Of a stretch of 41,911 nucleotides of DNA, positions 29,290 through 37,623 are shown piece after piece. Position numbers and translations under genes: made by a program. The stretch is taken from contig JACOWY010000025.1 of the NCBI GenBank assembly GCA_016176555.1, forward strand, positions 1 to 41,911. The letters are read 5' to 3'. Under the pieces are notes generated by a model. The model did not search any database and was not told the DNA's origin. It saw only the letters and a list, made by a program, of their open reading frames with translations. How positions within the stretch are numbered: position 1 is the stretch's first letter; each line of letters begins with the position of its first letter. This stretch comes from Candidatus Chisholmbacteria bacterium. GTDB taxonomy: Bacteria > Patescibacteriota > Microgenomatia > UBA1400 > JACOWY01.

Positions 29290-29366
29290 AACCCGAAAAT
29301 TCTAATGTCTAATTACTAATTTCTAATTACTGATTACTTTTCTTCAGTGTAGCTATGCTTGATTTA

Positions 29367-31499
29367 TTACTCCTCTACTTCGATAGTCACAGTGATGTTT
29401 TGCGGGCGACGGGGAAATGTAGCCAGGGGTTTGGGGAGTTTGGGGGAAAGGGTGATGTCGACCCTCGAAAAGTTGGGAATTGATTTGAGGAAACTTTCGG
29501 TTTCCTCCGGACGCTTGCCTTTGAGGTGATTTTTGAGGGCGGCTTCGTCTATTTTGGGAATGAGTTTGGTAGTGAGGGTAGCAGAGACCGTGCCTCCGGA
29601 TTCATCGATGTCGGCTGAAGTGACTTCGATTTCAGAGGCATCGGCCACGGGAGAAAATCCCTGGGTGTCGGTTGAATCTGCGGCAACGAGGAGCAAGATA
29701 TCGGTGGTTTTGACCTTGAATGTCGTCAGGCGCAGTCTTAAGGTCAGACCCAGAGTTTCTGCCTCTTCGTCAACGGCTTTGGTAAATTCTTGGTCAACTG
29801 CCTCGGTTTCGTACCCACTTGGTAAAATTGTGGCGTCATTGGTGGCGCTGTTTTTGAGTTCTTCAAGCGCTTTTTGGGTCAGCTCTTCGGTGAGTTCGGT
29901 TTCGAGCTTTTCTTGATCATCTTTGGAAACGCTCTTGACACTGCGGCTGCTGCCACCTTCAAAGTTGGCGGTAGCTCTGGCGCTGTAAGTCGAGCTCCCA
30001 AAACCTTCGAGACTTAAAAGAGCACCTTGAGAAATATTGGCGTCGCTGCCTACCGAGACAGCGGTGGCGGCGACTTCTTCTTTGCCGAAGGTAATGCCGG
30101 TATCGGTAGCGCTTTGGGAGGCGATTTCGACGTCGCTGTCCAACTCAAATTTAATTTCGTTAGAATCAGCGAGCACGGTGCCAGCGGGGAATTTTTTAAG
30201 GCTATTAGTTTTGTTGAAAATTTCCACGGCGCCTTTGGCTTTATCGCCGACTAACGTTTCTCCGCTTGTTTGGGTTTCTTTTTGGCCATCCACTTCGACC
30301 TCAACTCGCTCACCTTGGATGCGCCCCTCGGCAATGTCGGTTGGCTCTCTAGCGCTTAGGGCAAATTCGAGATCTTGCTTAACCTCTCGGGGATCAAGGT
30401 AGAGAGTAATGGAGGCTTTGGGAATGGCCCAAGCCATAAAGGTTAACAGCACGATGACGACGAAGAGAGCACCCAGACTCAGAAGAAGACGGGGAGTAAC
30501 CAGGGGGCCACCAAAGTTGGCGGTGGGGCGGCGGTGGAAAACATTCGTCAGGCTTAACAGGCGAGCCATAATTCGACTGCCGAGGGAAAGCGGAAGGTCT
30601 TCTGGCGTGACATCGGGAGTGAGTTGTTGGGCTTCGGGTTTGGGGGGTGGAGGGGGTGGAGGCAAACTTGGATTTTTTTCCAGGATATCTTGATCTTGGT
30701 AAAAGCCGTGGGCGGCTAGATTATTCGTTTCTTGATCTAGAGCTACCGCGGCAGCGGGGGTAGATTCGATAGCTTCAGCAGCTGAGGCAACGACGAGGGC
30801 TTCGGGGAGGCTCTCGGGGTCGAGAATTTCTATTTTGGGAATGTGGAGAAAGGAGAGTTTTTCTTGCCAAGCATAGGATAAGAGGGTTTGGCGTTCGGAT
30901 TCCAGATCGAGATGGCTGTCGTAGAGGATCATGCGTGATGGAAAGGGATCGGTAGTTTCGAAACGGGCGAGGCCCTCTTCGACGTCTGCTCCCAGATCCT
31001 CGCTTCTGCCGACCGTGTGACTACCTAAGATTTTGCCGAGTCTAACTAAGGTGACGACAACCTCATCGCTTTGGAGCCCAAGGATGATGGCGGTCGGGGG
31101 GGTGCCTTCTTTGGTTTTGAGCCAGTTGACAATGGCTTCTGAGGTGACGATAAAGCCAATGGGTTTGAGTGAGAGCGCTTCACTCAAATTTTTGATGAGG
31201 ACCTTTTTTTGGGAAGTGATACTATCTTGTTCGACCCAACTTTCCGGCAGACCTAAAACAACTTGGTTTGGTTCGTTTTTTAAGCCTTCAAGGGCGGTAG
31301 AGATGGATCTATCGGCGGCGGGGATGAGCTCGTCGTCTTTGGACCAGTCTTCGAGAGAGCCGGGGGCAACGATACGAGCGCCTTCAGTGGTCTTTTGCCA
31401 GACCGCACTATGAACTGATTCGCTACCTAAGACGAGCGCTAATAAAATTTCTGAGTCGGGCGATTTGCCGAAACGATTGAGCAGGCTATCGAATTGCAT
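29367..31499 (-). CDS. Actin-like ATPase domain + TM + baseplate J-like domain protein
   Basis: N-terminal FtsA/PilM-like region, Pro-rich linker, TM LLSLGALFVVIVLLTFMAWAI, then extracytoplasmic VEIFNKTNSLKKFPAGTVLADSNEIKFELDSDVEIAS... Confidence 0.6.
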   Translation of the reverse strand: MQFDSLLNRFGKSPDSEILLALVLGSESVHSAVWQKTTEGARIVAPGSLEDWSKDDELIPAADRSISTALEGLKNEPNQVVLGLPESWVEQDSITSQKKVLIKNLSEALSLKPIGFIVTSEAIVNWLKTKEGTPPTAIILGLQSDEVVVTLVRLGKILGSHTVGRSEDLGADVEEGLARFETTDPFPSRMILYDSHLDLESERQTLLSYAWQEKLSFLHIPKIEILDPESLPEALVVASAAEAIESTPAAAVALDQETNNLAAHGFYQDQDILEKNPSLPPPPPPPKPEAQQLTPDVTPEDLPLSLGSRIMARLLSLTNVFHRRPTANFGGPLVTPRLLLSLGALFVVIVLLTFMAWAIPKASITLYLDPREVKQDLEFALSAREPTDIAEGRIQGERVEVEVDGQKETQTSGETLVGDKAKGAVEIFNKTNSLKKFPAGTVLADSNEIKFELDSDVEIASQSATDTGITFGKEEVAATAVSVGSDANISQGALLSLEGFGSSTYSARATANFEGGSSRSVKSVSKDDQEKLETELTEELTQKALEELKNSATNDATILPSGYETEAVDQEFTKAVDEEAETLGLTLRLRLTTFKVKTTDILLLVAADSTDTQGFSPVADASEIEVTSADIDESGGTVSATLTTKLIPKIDEAALKNHLKGKRPEETESFLKSIPNFSRVDITLSPKLPKPLATFPRRPQNITVTIEVEE

Positions 31500-31517
31500 A
31501 CGGAAACAAGATGAAAG

Positions 31518-33389
31518 TCAGTCGGTAAGCTCTGCGTACAGTCGTCTGATCCCGCCGCCGACCGACTGCTGCTTTATGATTTTAACAGGGCCGATCTTGC
31601 CTGTCGAGGCAACGTGGGGGCCGCCACAGAGCTCTTTACTCCACCAATCGGTCTTTGGGTCTTTACCGATAGTGTAGACGCTGACTTTATCGGGATATTT
31701 CTCTTTAAAGAAGGCCAAGGCGCCAGATTTTAGGGCTTCATCCTGGCTGGCAATGGTTTTGTGAACGGGAAGATTTTCTTTAACTTTTTGGTTGACTAGT
31801 AACTCGACTTTTTTGATTTCGTCTTCTGAGAGGGACTGGTGGTGGCTAAAGTCAAAGCGCAAACGGGCGGCGGTGATGTTACTCCCCTCTTGGCGGACCT
31901 CACCGCCCAAGACTTCGCGGAGGGCTTGGTGTAAAAGGTGGGTGGCGGTGTGGAGACGAATGACTTTGGCAGAATGGTCAGCGAGACCACCGGCGAATTT
32001 CTTACTCGCGCCAGAACGAGATATGGCTTGATGTTTTTTAAACTCTTCAGTGAACGTGTGGCGATCAACTCTCTGGCCCATTTGAGCCAGGAGTTCTTCT
32101 GTCATTTCCAAAGGGAGGCCATAGGATTGATATAAATCGAAAGCAACTTTGCCGTCGACTTCTTTTAGTGATTCAAGTTTTTTGATACCACGATCCAACG
32201 CCGTAGAAAACTGTTGACTTTCTTGAGCCATAACGTCACCTATGTGTTTCTGCTGCTGTAGGACTTGGGGGTAGGCGTGCTTATAGATAGTGGCCGTAGC
32301 TTGAACTAATTCGCCGATGAGGGTGGTGTCTTTGTAGTTGAGACTAATTTTTCTCATGGAAATCATGGCCTTACGAATTAAGCGGCGCATGACGGAACCC
32401 TGATCTTTATTTGAGGGAATAACTCCATCGGCAGCCATCATCACGGCGCATTTAAAGTGGTCGGAGATGCGCCGGAGCGAGGGGGCTTCTTTCTGGTAGC
32501 TGACGTCAGCTGCTGTCTCTAACTTATCTAGCAAGGGGAGAAATAGGTCTGTTTGAAAGACGTCGGGATTGTGGTTGGTTACGGCAGCAAGGCGTTCGAG
32601 GCCACCGCCGAAGTCGACGTTTTGTTGAGGTAACTCTTTAAAGCTGCCGTCAGTTTGCTTTTGGTAGGCCATGAAGACTGAATTGCCAATTTCAAGAAAT
32701 CGGCCGCAGTTGCAATTGGGATGACAGTGGGGGCCGTATTTGGGGTCGTGTTTGACTTCGTCGAAGAGAAAGAAAACTTCCGAATCAGGGCCACCGGGCT
32801 CGCCGGAGGGCATGTTTTGGGGGACACCGCTTCTGCTCCACCAATTCTTTTTGGCTTCGTAGTAAAAGATTCGGCCATCCTGCATGCCATGTTTGTAACC
32901 CTGCTTCTCGGTAACGAGTTCGACGGTTGAGGCGGCGATATTTTTTTGGCTAAATAACTTTTGCCAAATTTCAACTGATTCGCCGTCACGGGGGATTTTA
33001 TTTTGGGGATCGCCAGAAAAAACGGTGACGTATAGACTTTGAGGATTTATGTTTAATACTTCGGTCAGAAATTCAAAGAACCAGCCGAGTTGCTCTTTTT
33101 TCCAGTAACTCCCGAGCGACCAATTACCGAGCATTTCAAAAAAAGTGGTGTGGCGATTGTCCCCTACCTCTTCGATGTCTTCGGCGCGGAAACATTTTTG
33201 GGAATCGGCGATGCGATTGCCTAAAGGGTGTTTTTCGCCCAGGAGATATGGCAGCATGGGCTGCATACCAGAACCGGTGAATAACGTCGTGGGGTCGTTT
33301 TCGGGGACGAGTGAGGAGGAGGGAATGATTTTATGACCGCGATTGGCAAAAAAATTGAGATATTTTTGACGAATGTCATCGGCTTTCAT
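31518..33389 (-). CDS. alaS: Alanyl-tRNA synthetase, short form (catalytic and editing domains)
   Basis: MKADDIRQKYLNFFANRGHKIIPSSSLVPENDPTTLFTGSGMQPMLPYLLG; HTATHLLHQALREVLG; CGGPHVASTGKIG; ends after SVGGGIRRLYAELTD. Confidence 0.96.
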   Translation of the reverse strand: MKADDIRQKYLNFFANRGHKIIPSSSLVPENDPTTLFTGSGMQPMLPYLLGEKHPLGNRIADSQKCFRAEDIEEVGDNRHTTFFEMLGNWSLGSYWKKEQLGWFFEFLTEVLNINPQSLYVTVFSGDPQNKIPRDGESVEIWQKLFSQKNIAASTVELVTEKQGYKHGMQDGRIFYYEAKKNWWSRSGVPQNMPSGEPGGPDSEVFFLFDEVKHDPKYGPHCHPNCNCGRFLEIGNSVFMAYQKQTDGSFKELPQQNVDFGGGLERLAAVTNHNPDVFQTDLFLPLLDKLETAADVSYQKEAPSLRRISDHFKCAVMMAADGVIPSNKDQGSVMRRLIRKAMISMRKISLNYKDTTLIGELVQATATIYKHAYPQVLQQQKHIGDVMAQESQQFSTALDRGIKKLESLKEVDGKVAFDLYQSYGLPLEMTEELLAQMGQRVDRHTFTEEFKKHQAISRSGASKKFAGGLADHSAKVIRLHTATHLLHQALREVLGGEVRQEGSNITAARLRFDFSHHQSLSEDEIKKVELLVNQKVKENLPVHKTIASQDEALKSGALAFFKEKYPDKVSVYTIGKDPKTDWWSKELCGGPHVASTGKIGPVKIIKQQSVGGGIRRLYAELTD

Positions 33390-33563
33390 GCCTTGTATTG
33401 TACGTTGTTTTTGCTAAAGCAAAAACCACCGATAAGTGCTGCGCATTTTAGCGGATCGAAGTGGGAGATACCAGAACTGAGAAACTTATTTGAGACTCTC
33501 GCCGTTTTTTTGGAAGTAGCTACGCCTCTCCTTCGACTTCGCTCAGGATCGGCCGCTGTTTCG

Positions 33564-33630
33564 CTTTGTACGGGCCAATGGCCCGATTATTTGTATCGGC
33601 TCCATCCACCCCTTCTTAGTCGGGGTGGAT
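33564..33630 (-). repeat. D-type paired hairpins: CGGGCCAATGGCCCG plus ATCCACCCC/GGGGTGGAT
   Basis: Counterpart at 34333-34390: CGGGCCATTGGCCCG plus ACCACGGCT/AGCCGTGGT, with shared flanks cgcttt..a and attattt. Confidence 0.7.
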
Positions 33631-33984
33631 TTCGCCTATCTTAAAATAGTGGGCGGCGGCGGCCCGGCCTTTGGCTTGGAGTTTTTTGATGTAGGAGAGT
33701 TGTTTACGGGCTTTGGAGGTTAGTTCTTTTTTGCCTGATTGGGCTTTCTTCTCGAGCTCTTTGGTAACCTTTTGAGCCTCTTTGGCAAACGTTTCACCTT
33801 TGACTTCGATTTCGGCGGCGAGTTTTTTAAGATCCTTAAGGCCACTGACACCTTCTTGTTGCATCAGCGTGGCTACTCTTTTACCTTTTTTGGTGCCAAA
33901 GAAAAATACTGCCGCAGCACCAATGAGGGCGCCCATCATGAAACCAGAGAAGTATCCCCCACCACTTTTTTCTGCTTCAGGCAT
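33616..33984 (-). CDS. YtxH-like small membrane protein
   Basis: MPEAEKSGGGYFSGFMMGALIGAAAVFFFGTKKGKRVATLM followed by coiled-coil Lys-rich region. Confidence 0.75.
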   Translation of the reverse strand: MPEAEKSGGGYFSGFMMGALIGAAAVFFFGTKKGKRVATLMQQEGVSGLKDLKKLAAEIEVKGETFAKEAQKVTKELEKKAQSGKKELTSKARKQLSYIKKLQAKGRAAAAHYFKIGEIHPD

Positions 33985-34273
33985 CTTTTTTTTCCTCCTC
34001 GTCATCCTCGTCTTTGTTTTTGCCGGCAAAGCGGCTGATGGCCTCAAAAACTTTGACGCCGCTTTTGAGCCCCATGAAGAGGTCGGAAAGGCCAGAAACT
34101 GGTTTGGCGATGGAGCCGGTGATAGTACCCATGTCATCGAGGATTTTATTCATTTTGGCCAGTGTCTGGCGCAGTTCATTTAAGATACGAAAAACGTAGA
34201 CAGAGAAAATGATAATTAAAACCGTGAGGGTGGAAATGAGAATGGTAAGAAAGAGCTGCTGAAAGTTAATCAT
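33977..34273 (-). CDS. Small membrane protein (DUF948-like topology)
   Basis: MINFQQLFLTILISTLTVLIIIFSVYVFRILNELRQTLAKMNKILDDMGTI; charged C-terminus. Confidence 0.65.
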   Translation of the reverse strand: MINFQQLFLTILISTLTVLIIIFSVYVFRILNELRQTLAKMNKILDDMGTITGSIAKPVSGLSDLFMGLKSGVKVFEAISRFAGKNKDEDDEEEKKDA

Positions 34274-34332
34274 GGACAGAAAGACAAGTGTAACAGATAT
34301 AGATTCCACGCGTAAACGCGTGTTTTCTGTAA

Positions 34333-34390
34333 CGCTTTGACGGGCCATTGGCCCGACTATTTATAGCTTCACCACGGCTGAAGCCGTGGT
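34333..34390 (-). repeat. D-type paired hairpins, second copy
   Basis: cgctttgacgggccattggcccgactatttatagcttcaccacggctgaagccgtggt. Confidence 0.7.
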
Positions 34391-34460
34391 TTGCTTTCTT
34401 GTTATCAGTTAATCAGTTAATCAGTTTGGTTGTCAATGAAACTTACTCTTGCTTTCAGGA

Positions 34461-35096
34461 TCATTCTCTAACAACGACCGGGCGTTGGATGGTGGTGGTA
34501 TGGCCACTTCTGTCGGTGGCTTCGATGATGATGGTGTGGGGGCCTTGAGAAAGGCTAATGGTTTCAGTGAATTTGCCATCATCCCCGACAGTAATTTGCT
34601 TGTTTTGGATAGTCAGGGTGGCTTGGGGATGGGTGATGCCTTGGATAGAGATTTGGGGACCGACGATGGCGTTTGCAGTGGGACTGTGGATGGTCAGATT
34701 TGGGCCACCAGCGAGTAAGCGAAATTGAAGAATAAGATAGCTGGTGACGACGAGGATAATGACCGCAAAAGAGACAACGGCAGTCACTTTGGGGGTCCAG
34801 CGGAGTCTCGGTTGGTTTAAGGGATCAGTGAGGCCGCGAGGGACGACTTTGCCTTTGGCGTCTTCGCTGTAATCGCGGCGAAAGACGGCCAGTAACATCT
34901 TGGGGTCTTCTCCCAAACTTAGGGCGTAATTGCGGATAAAACCTTTGACAAAGGCTGATTCGGGCAGAGCATGATAATTATCTGCCTCAAGGGCACGAAT
35001 AAATTTTTCTTGAATTTTAGTGCGATCGGCCACTTCCATAAGGCTTAAAGCTTTTTTTTGGCGGGCAGTTTTTAAGAGCTCTCCAATAGTTTTCAT
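34461..35096 (-). CDS. RodZ-like helix-turn-helix membrane protein
   Basis: MKTIGELLKTARQKKALSLMEVADRTKIQEKFIRALEADNYHALPESAFVKGFIRNYA, TM, Ig-like C-terminal domain. Confidence 0.88.
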   Translation of the reverse strand: MKTIGELLKTARQKKALSLMEVADRTKIQEKFIRALEADNYHALPESAFVKGFIRNYALSLGEDPKMLLAVFRRDYSEDAKGKVVPRGLTDPLNQPRLRWTPKVTAVVSFAVIILVVTSYLILQFRLLAGGPNLTIHSPTANAIVGPQISIQGITHPQATLTIQNKQITVGDDGKFTETISLSQGPHTIIIEATDRSGHTTTIQRPVVVRE

Positions 35097-35120
35097 ACGA
35101 TCAAGTTAACAGGTAGATCC

Positions 35121-37244
35121 TTAGCCAGAATAACTGCTCAGGAATTCTTCGGCATTTCTGATGAGGACGTCGCGGGGTTTGCTCCCTTCCGGAGGAGAGA
35201 CGACGCCAGCGGCTTCTAACTGATCGAGCACTCGGGCGGCCCGAGCGTAGCCGATGGAGAGCCGGCGCTGCAGGAGAGAGGCTGAGGCACGGTCATATTC
35301 GCAGACGACCCTGACGGCGGGTTCGAAAAATTCGTCGCGCTCGCCATCTTCTCCTTGAGTGCCTCTTCCCTGGCGCTTAGCGGTGTATTGGGTGGTGACT
35401 TCTTCGGTGTATTGGGGTTGGACGCCAGTATCCCTGAGGAAATTGATGAGCTCACGAATTTCTGGCTCGGAGACGAAGGTGCCTTGGATGCGGGACGGTT
35501 TAGCGACGTCGGGAGGGATGTAGAGCATATCGCCGCGGCCGAGGAGCTTTTCGGCACCGGGAGTATCAATGATGACCCGGGAATCAACCATGCTGGTGAC
35601 GTTGAAGGCAATGCGGCAGGGAATGTTGGCTTTGATGAGCCCGGTGATGACATCGACAGAGGGTCTTTGGGTAGAGATGATGAGGTGGATGCCGGTGGCT
35701 CTGGCCATTTGGGCAAGCCTGGTGATGGCGTCTTCGACTTCGGAAGGAGCAAAAAACATAATGTCGGCGAGTTCGTCGATGATGATGACGATAAAGGGCA
35801 TGGCCTGAAAACCAGAAAGCTCGTTGTAGCCTTCGATGTTGCGGACTCCGACTTCGGCAAAGAGTTTGTAGCGCCGATCCATTTCGGCCAGGGCCCATTT
35901 GAGGGCAGAAATGACTTTTTCTGGCTCGACGATGACGGGGGTGAGGAGGTGGGGGATGCCGTTATACTGGGTGAGTTCGACGCGTTTGGGGTCGACGAGG
36001 ATAAATTTAACCTCTTCGGGCGAAGCTCTAAAAAGCATGCTGGCGATAAAGGCGTTGACGCAAACCGATTTACCTGAGCCAGTGGCGCCGGCGATGAGCA
36101 TATGGGGCATGCGAGCCAGGTCAACGACGAGGGGTTCACCCGAGACGTTGAGACCCAGGGAGAGGGCGAGTTTGGATTTATTGTTTTTCATGGCGTCAGA
36201 TTCGAGCATTTTCTTGAGGGCCACAAATTCTGCGGAGCGGTTGGGGGTTTCGATACCGACCAAGTTTCTGCCAGGAATTGGAGCTTCGATGCGAATTTGA
36301 CCGGTGGGAGCAGCCAGAGCTAGGGCGAGGTCGTTTTGGAGCGCGGTGACTTTGGAGAGTTTGGTGCCCAGGGCGATTTTGAGGGCATATTGGGTGACCG
36401 CGGGCCCGAGATTGACTTCGACTACTTGGGCTTTGATGCCAAAAGAATCTAATGTCCCTTCGATGATGGTGGCTGATTCTTTTAAATCACCCCTGTCGGC
36501 TTTACCAGAAACAGAATCTTGGAGCATAGCGATGGGCGGGTACTTCCACACCCTCGGCGCAGCGGGGGCATTGGAGACTATTTGATCGGCCAAGGGCTCA
36601 GTGGTTTTGCCAGGGCTTTTTTGGGGTGAGGGGGTTTCTCCTCGAGCTTTCACATTTTCTAAGGTTCTTTTATCTACTTCTTCGGTCATACCTTTGATGG
36701 TAATGCTGCCAGTTTGAGTGAGGGTAAGTGGTTTGGGATGGCGCATAAGAGAGGAAGCAAACCTTTGCAGCGAGGCGACAATGGAGGCTCCGAATAAGAG
36801 CATCTCGTCGAGGGTGGTTTCGGTGGCAATGACGTAACCGACAAAAAAAATGCCGGCGAGGATGATGGCTGCACCCGGAGTAGTAATGAGGTCAGCAAGT
36901 TCGAGCCAAAACTTTTGGCCGAGGTTACCTGCTTTAGTGAGGCCAACGAGGCCGACAAAACTGACTAAGGAACCAAGAAAGGTGTTGGGGCGGGTTATCT
37001 TCCATTTAAGCTTGGTGAGCATGAGGCCGGCGACGATGAGAAGATACGGGATGAAAATGGCACTCCAGCCAAAATTGAAGGTTATAAGGTCACTCAAGCG
37101 AGCGAAGATAACACCTTGGCGCGAAAAAGAGAGGATGACAAACACGCCAAGGCTGACGAGACCAATGGCAGTCAATGAATGAATGGTATCGGTTTTGAGT
37201 TTGACTTTAAAAGGGGCGCGGCGGCGCCCGCGACGACGAGACAT
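35121..37244 (-). CDS. ftsK: DNA translocase FtsK/SpoIIIE
   Basis: MPHMLIAGATGSGKSVCVNAFIASML; PFIVIIIDELADIMF; C-terminal gamma winged-helix; start at MSRRRGRRR. Confidence 0.97.
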   Translation of the reverse strand: MSRRRGRRRAPFKVKLKTDTIHSLTAIGLVSLGVFVILSFSRQGVIFARLSDLITFNFGWSAIFIPYLLIVAGLMLTKLKWKITRPNTFLGSLVSFVGLVGLTKAGNLGQKFWLELADLITTPGAAIILAGIFFVGYVIATETTLDEMLLFGASIVASLQRFASSLMRHPKPLTLTQTGSITIKGMTEEVDKRTLENVKARGETPSPQKSPGKTTEPLADQIVSNAPAAPRVWKYPPIAMLQDSVSGKADRGDLKESATIIEGTLDSFGIKAQVVEVNLGPAVTQYALKIALGTKLSKVTALQNDLALALAAPTGQIRIEAPIPGRNLVGIETPNRSAEFVALKKMLESDAMKNNKSKLALSLGLNVSGEPLVVDLARMPHMLIAGATGSGKSVCVNAFIASMLFRASPEEVKFILVDPKRVELTQYNGIPHLLTPVIVEPEKVISALKWALAEMDRRYKLFAEVGVRNIEGYNELSGFQAMPFIVIIIDELADIMFFAPSEVEDAITRLAQMARATGIHLIISTQRPSVDVITGLIKANIPCRIAFNVTSMVDSRVIIDTPGAEKLLGRGDMLYIPPDVAKPSRIQGTFVSEPEIRELINFLRDTGVQPQYTEEVTTQYTAKRQGRGTQGEDGERDEFFEPAVRVVCEYDRASASLLQRRLSIGYARAARVLDQLEAAGVVSPPEGSKPRDVLIRNAEEFLSSYSG

Positions 37245-37250
37245 AGACTT

Positions 37251-37328
37251 AGCGTATAGCGTATATCTGAGCCTCACAAGAGTTCGGCCGATGTTTCTCG
37301 CAGGCTCGAAATAGCGTATAGCGTATAG
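37251..37328. repeat. Tandem heptamer AGCGTAT arrays flanking hairpin GAGCCT/AGGCTC
   Basis: agcgtatagcgtat (37251) and agcgtatagcgtatag (37313), stem arms 37269-37274 and 37302-37307. Confidence 0.7.
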
Positions 37329-37472
37329 AAATAAGGAAAGAGTCGGCCAGTGCTTGCATGTGGGCAGTTTCTATTAAATCACAACGAGGGCTTCGATAAA
37401 TTGATACTTTCAAACTATACTAATTGCCCCATAAAGTCAATACTATAGGACTAGAGACTTTGGGTGTCTACT

Positions 37473-37585
37473 CTTGTCATGCTGAATCCTGAAATAAATT
37501 CAGGACAAGTTTTAGTTCAGCATCTAGTAACCATTTAAGTCGATCCTGAAACCTGCCTCGCCGGCAGGCAGGCGAGTTCAGGATG
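37473..37585. repeat. Nested palindromic intergenic repeats (CATGCTGAATCCTGAA... and ATCCTGAA[...]TTCAGGAT)
   Basis: Second element carries cctgcctcgccggcaggcaggcgag in its loop. Confidence 0.7.
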
Positions 37586-37623
37586 ACTATATTAAGAACG
37601 TTATTTATTAATAGTATCTTGAT

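Noticed and set aside
35216-36139. 307-aa minus ORF and 240-aa plus ORF inside ftsK
   Set aside because: Ser/Pro-rich or Asp/Gly-rich alternative-frame translations of FtsK; the FtsK frame has full domain support.
37412-37445. Promoter for ftsK (TTGACT ... TATAGT)
   Set aside because: Spacer is only 15 nt for the best -10, and the 17-nt alternative has a poor -10.
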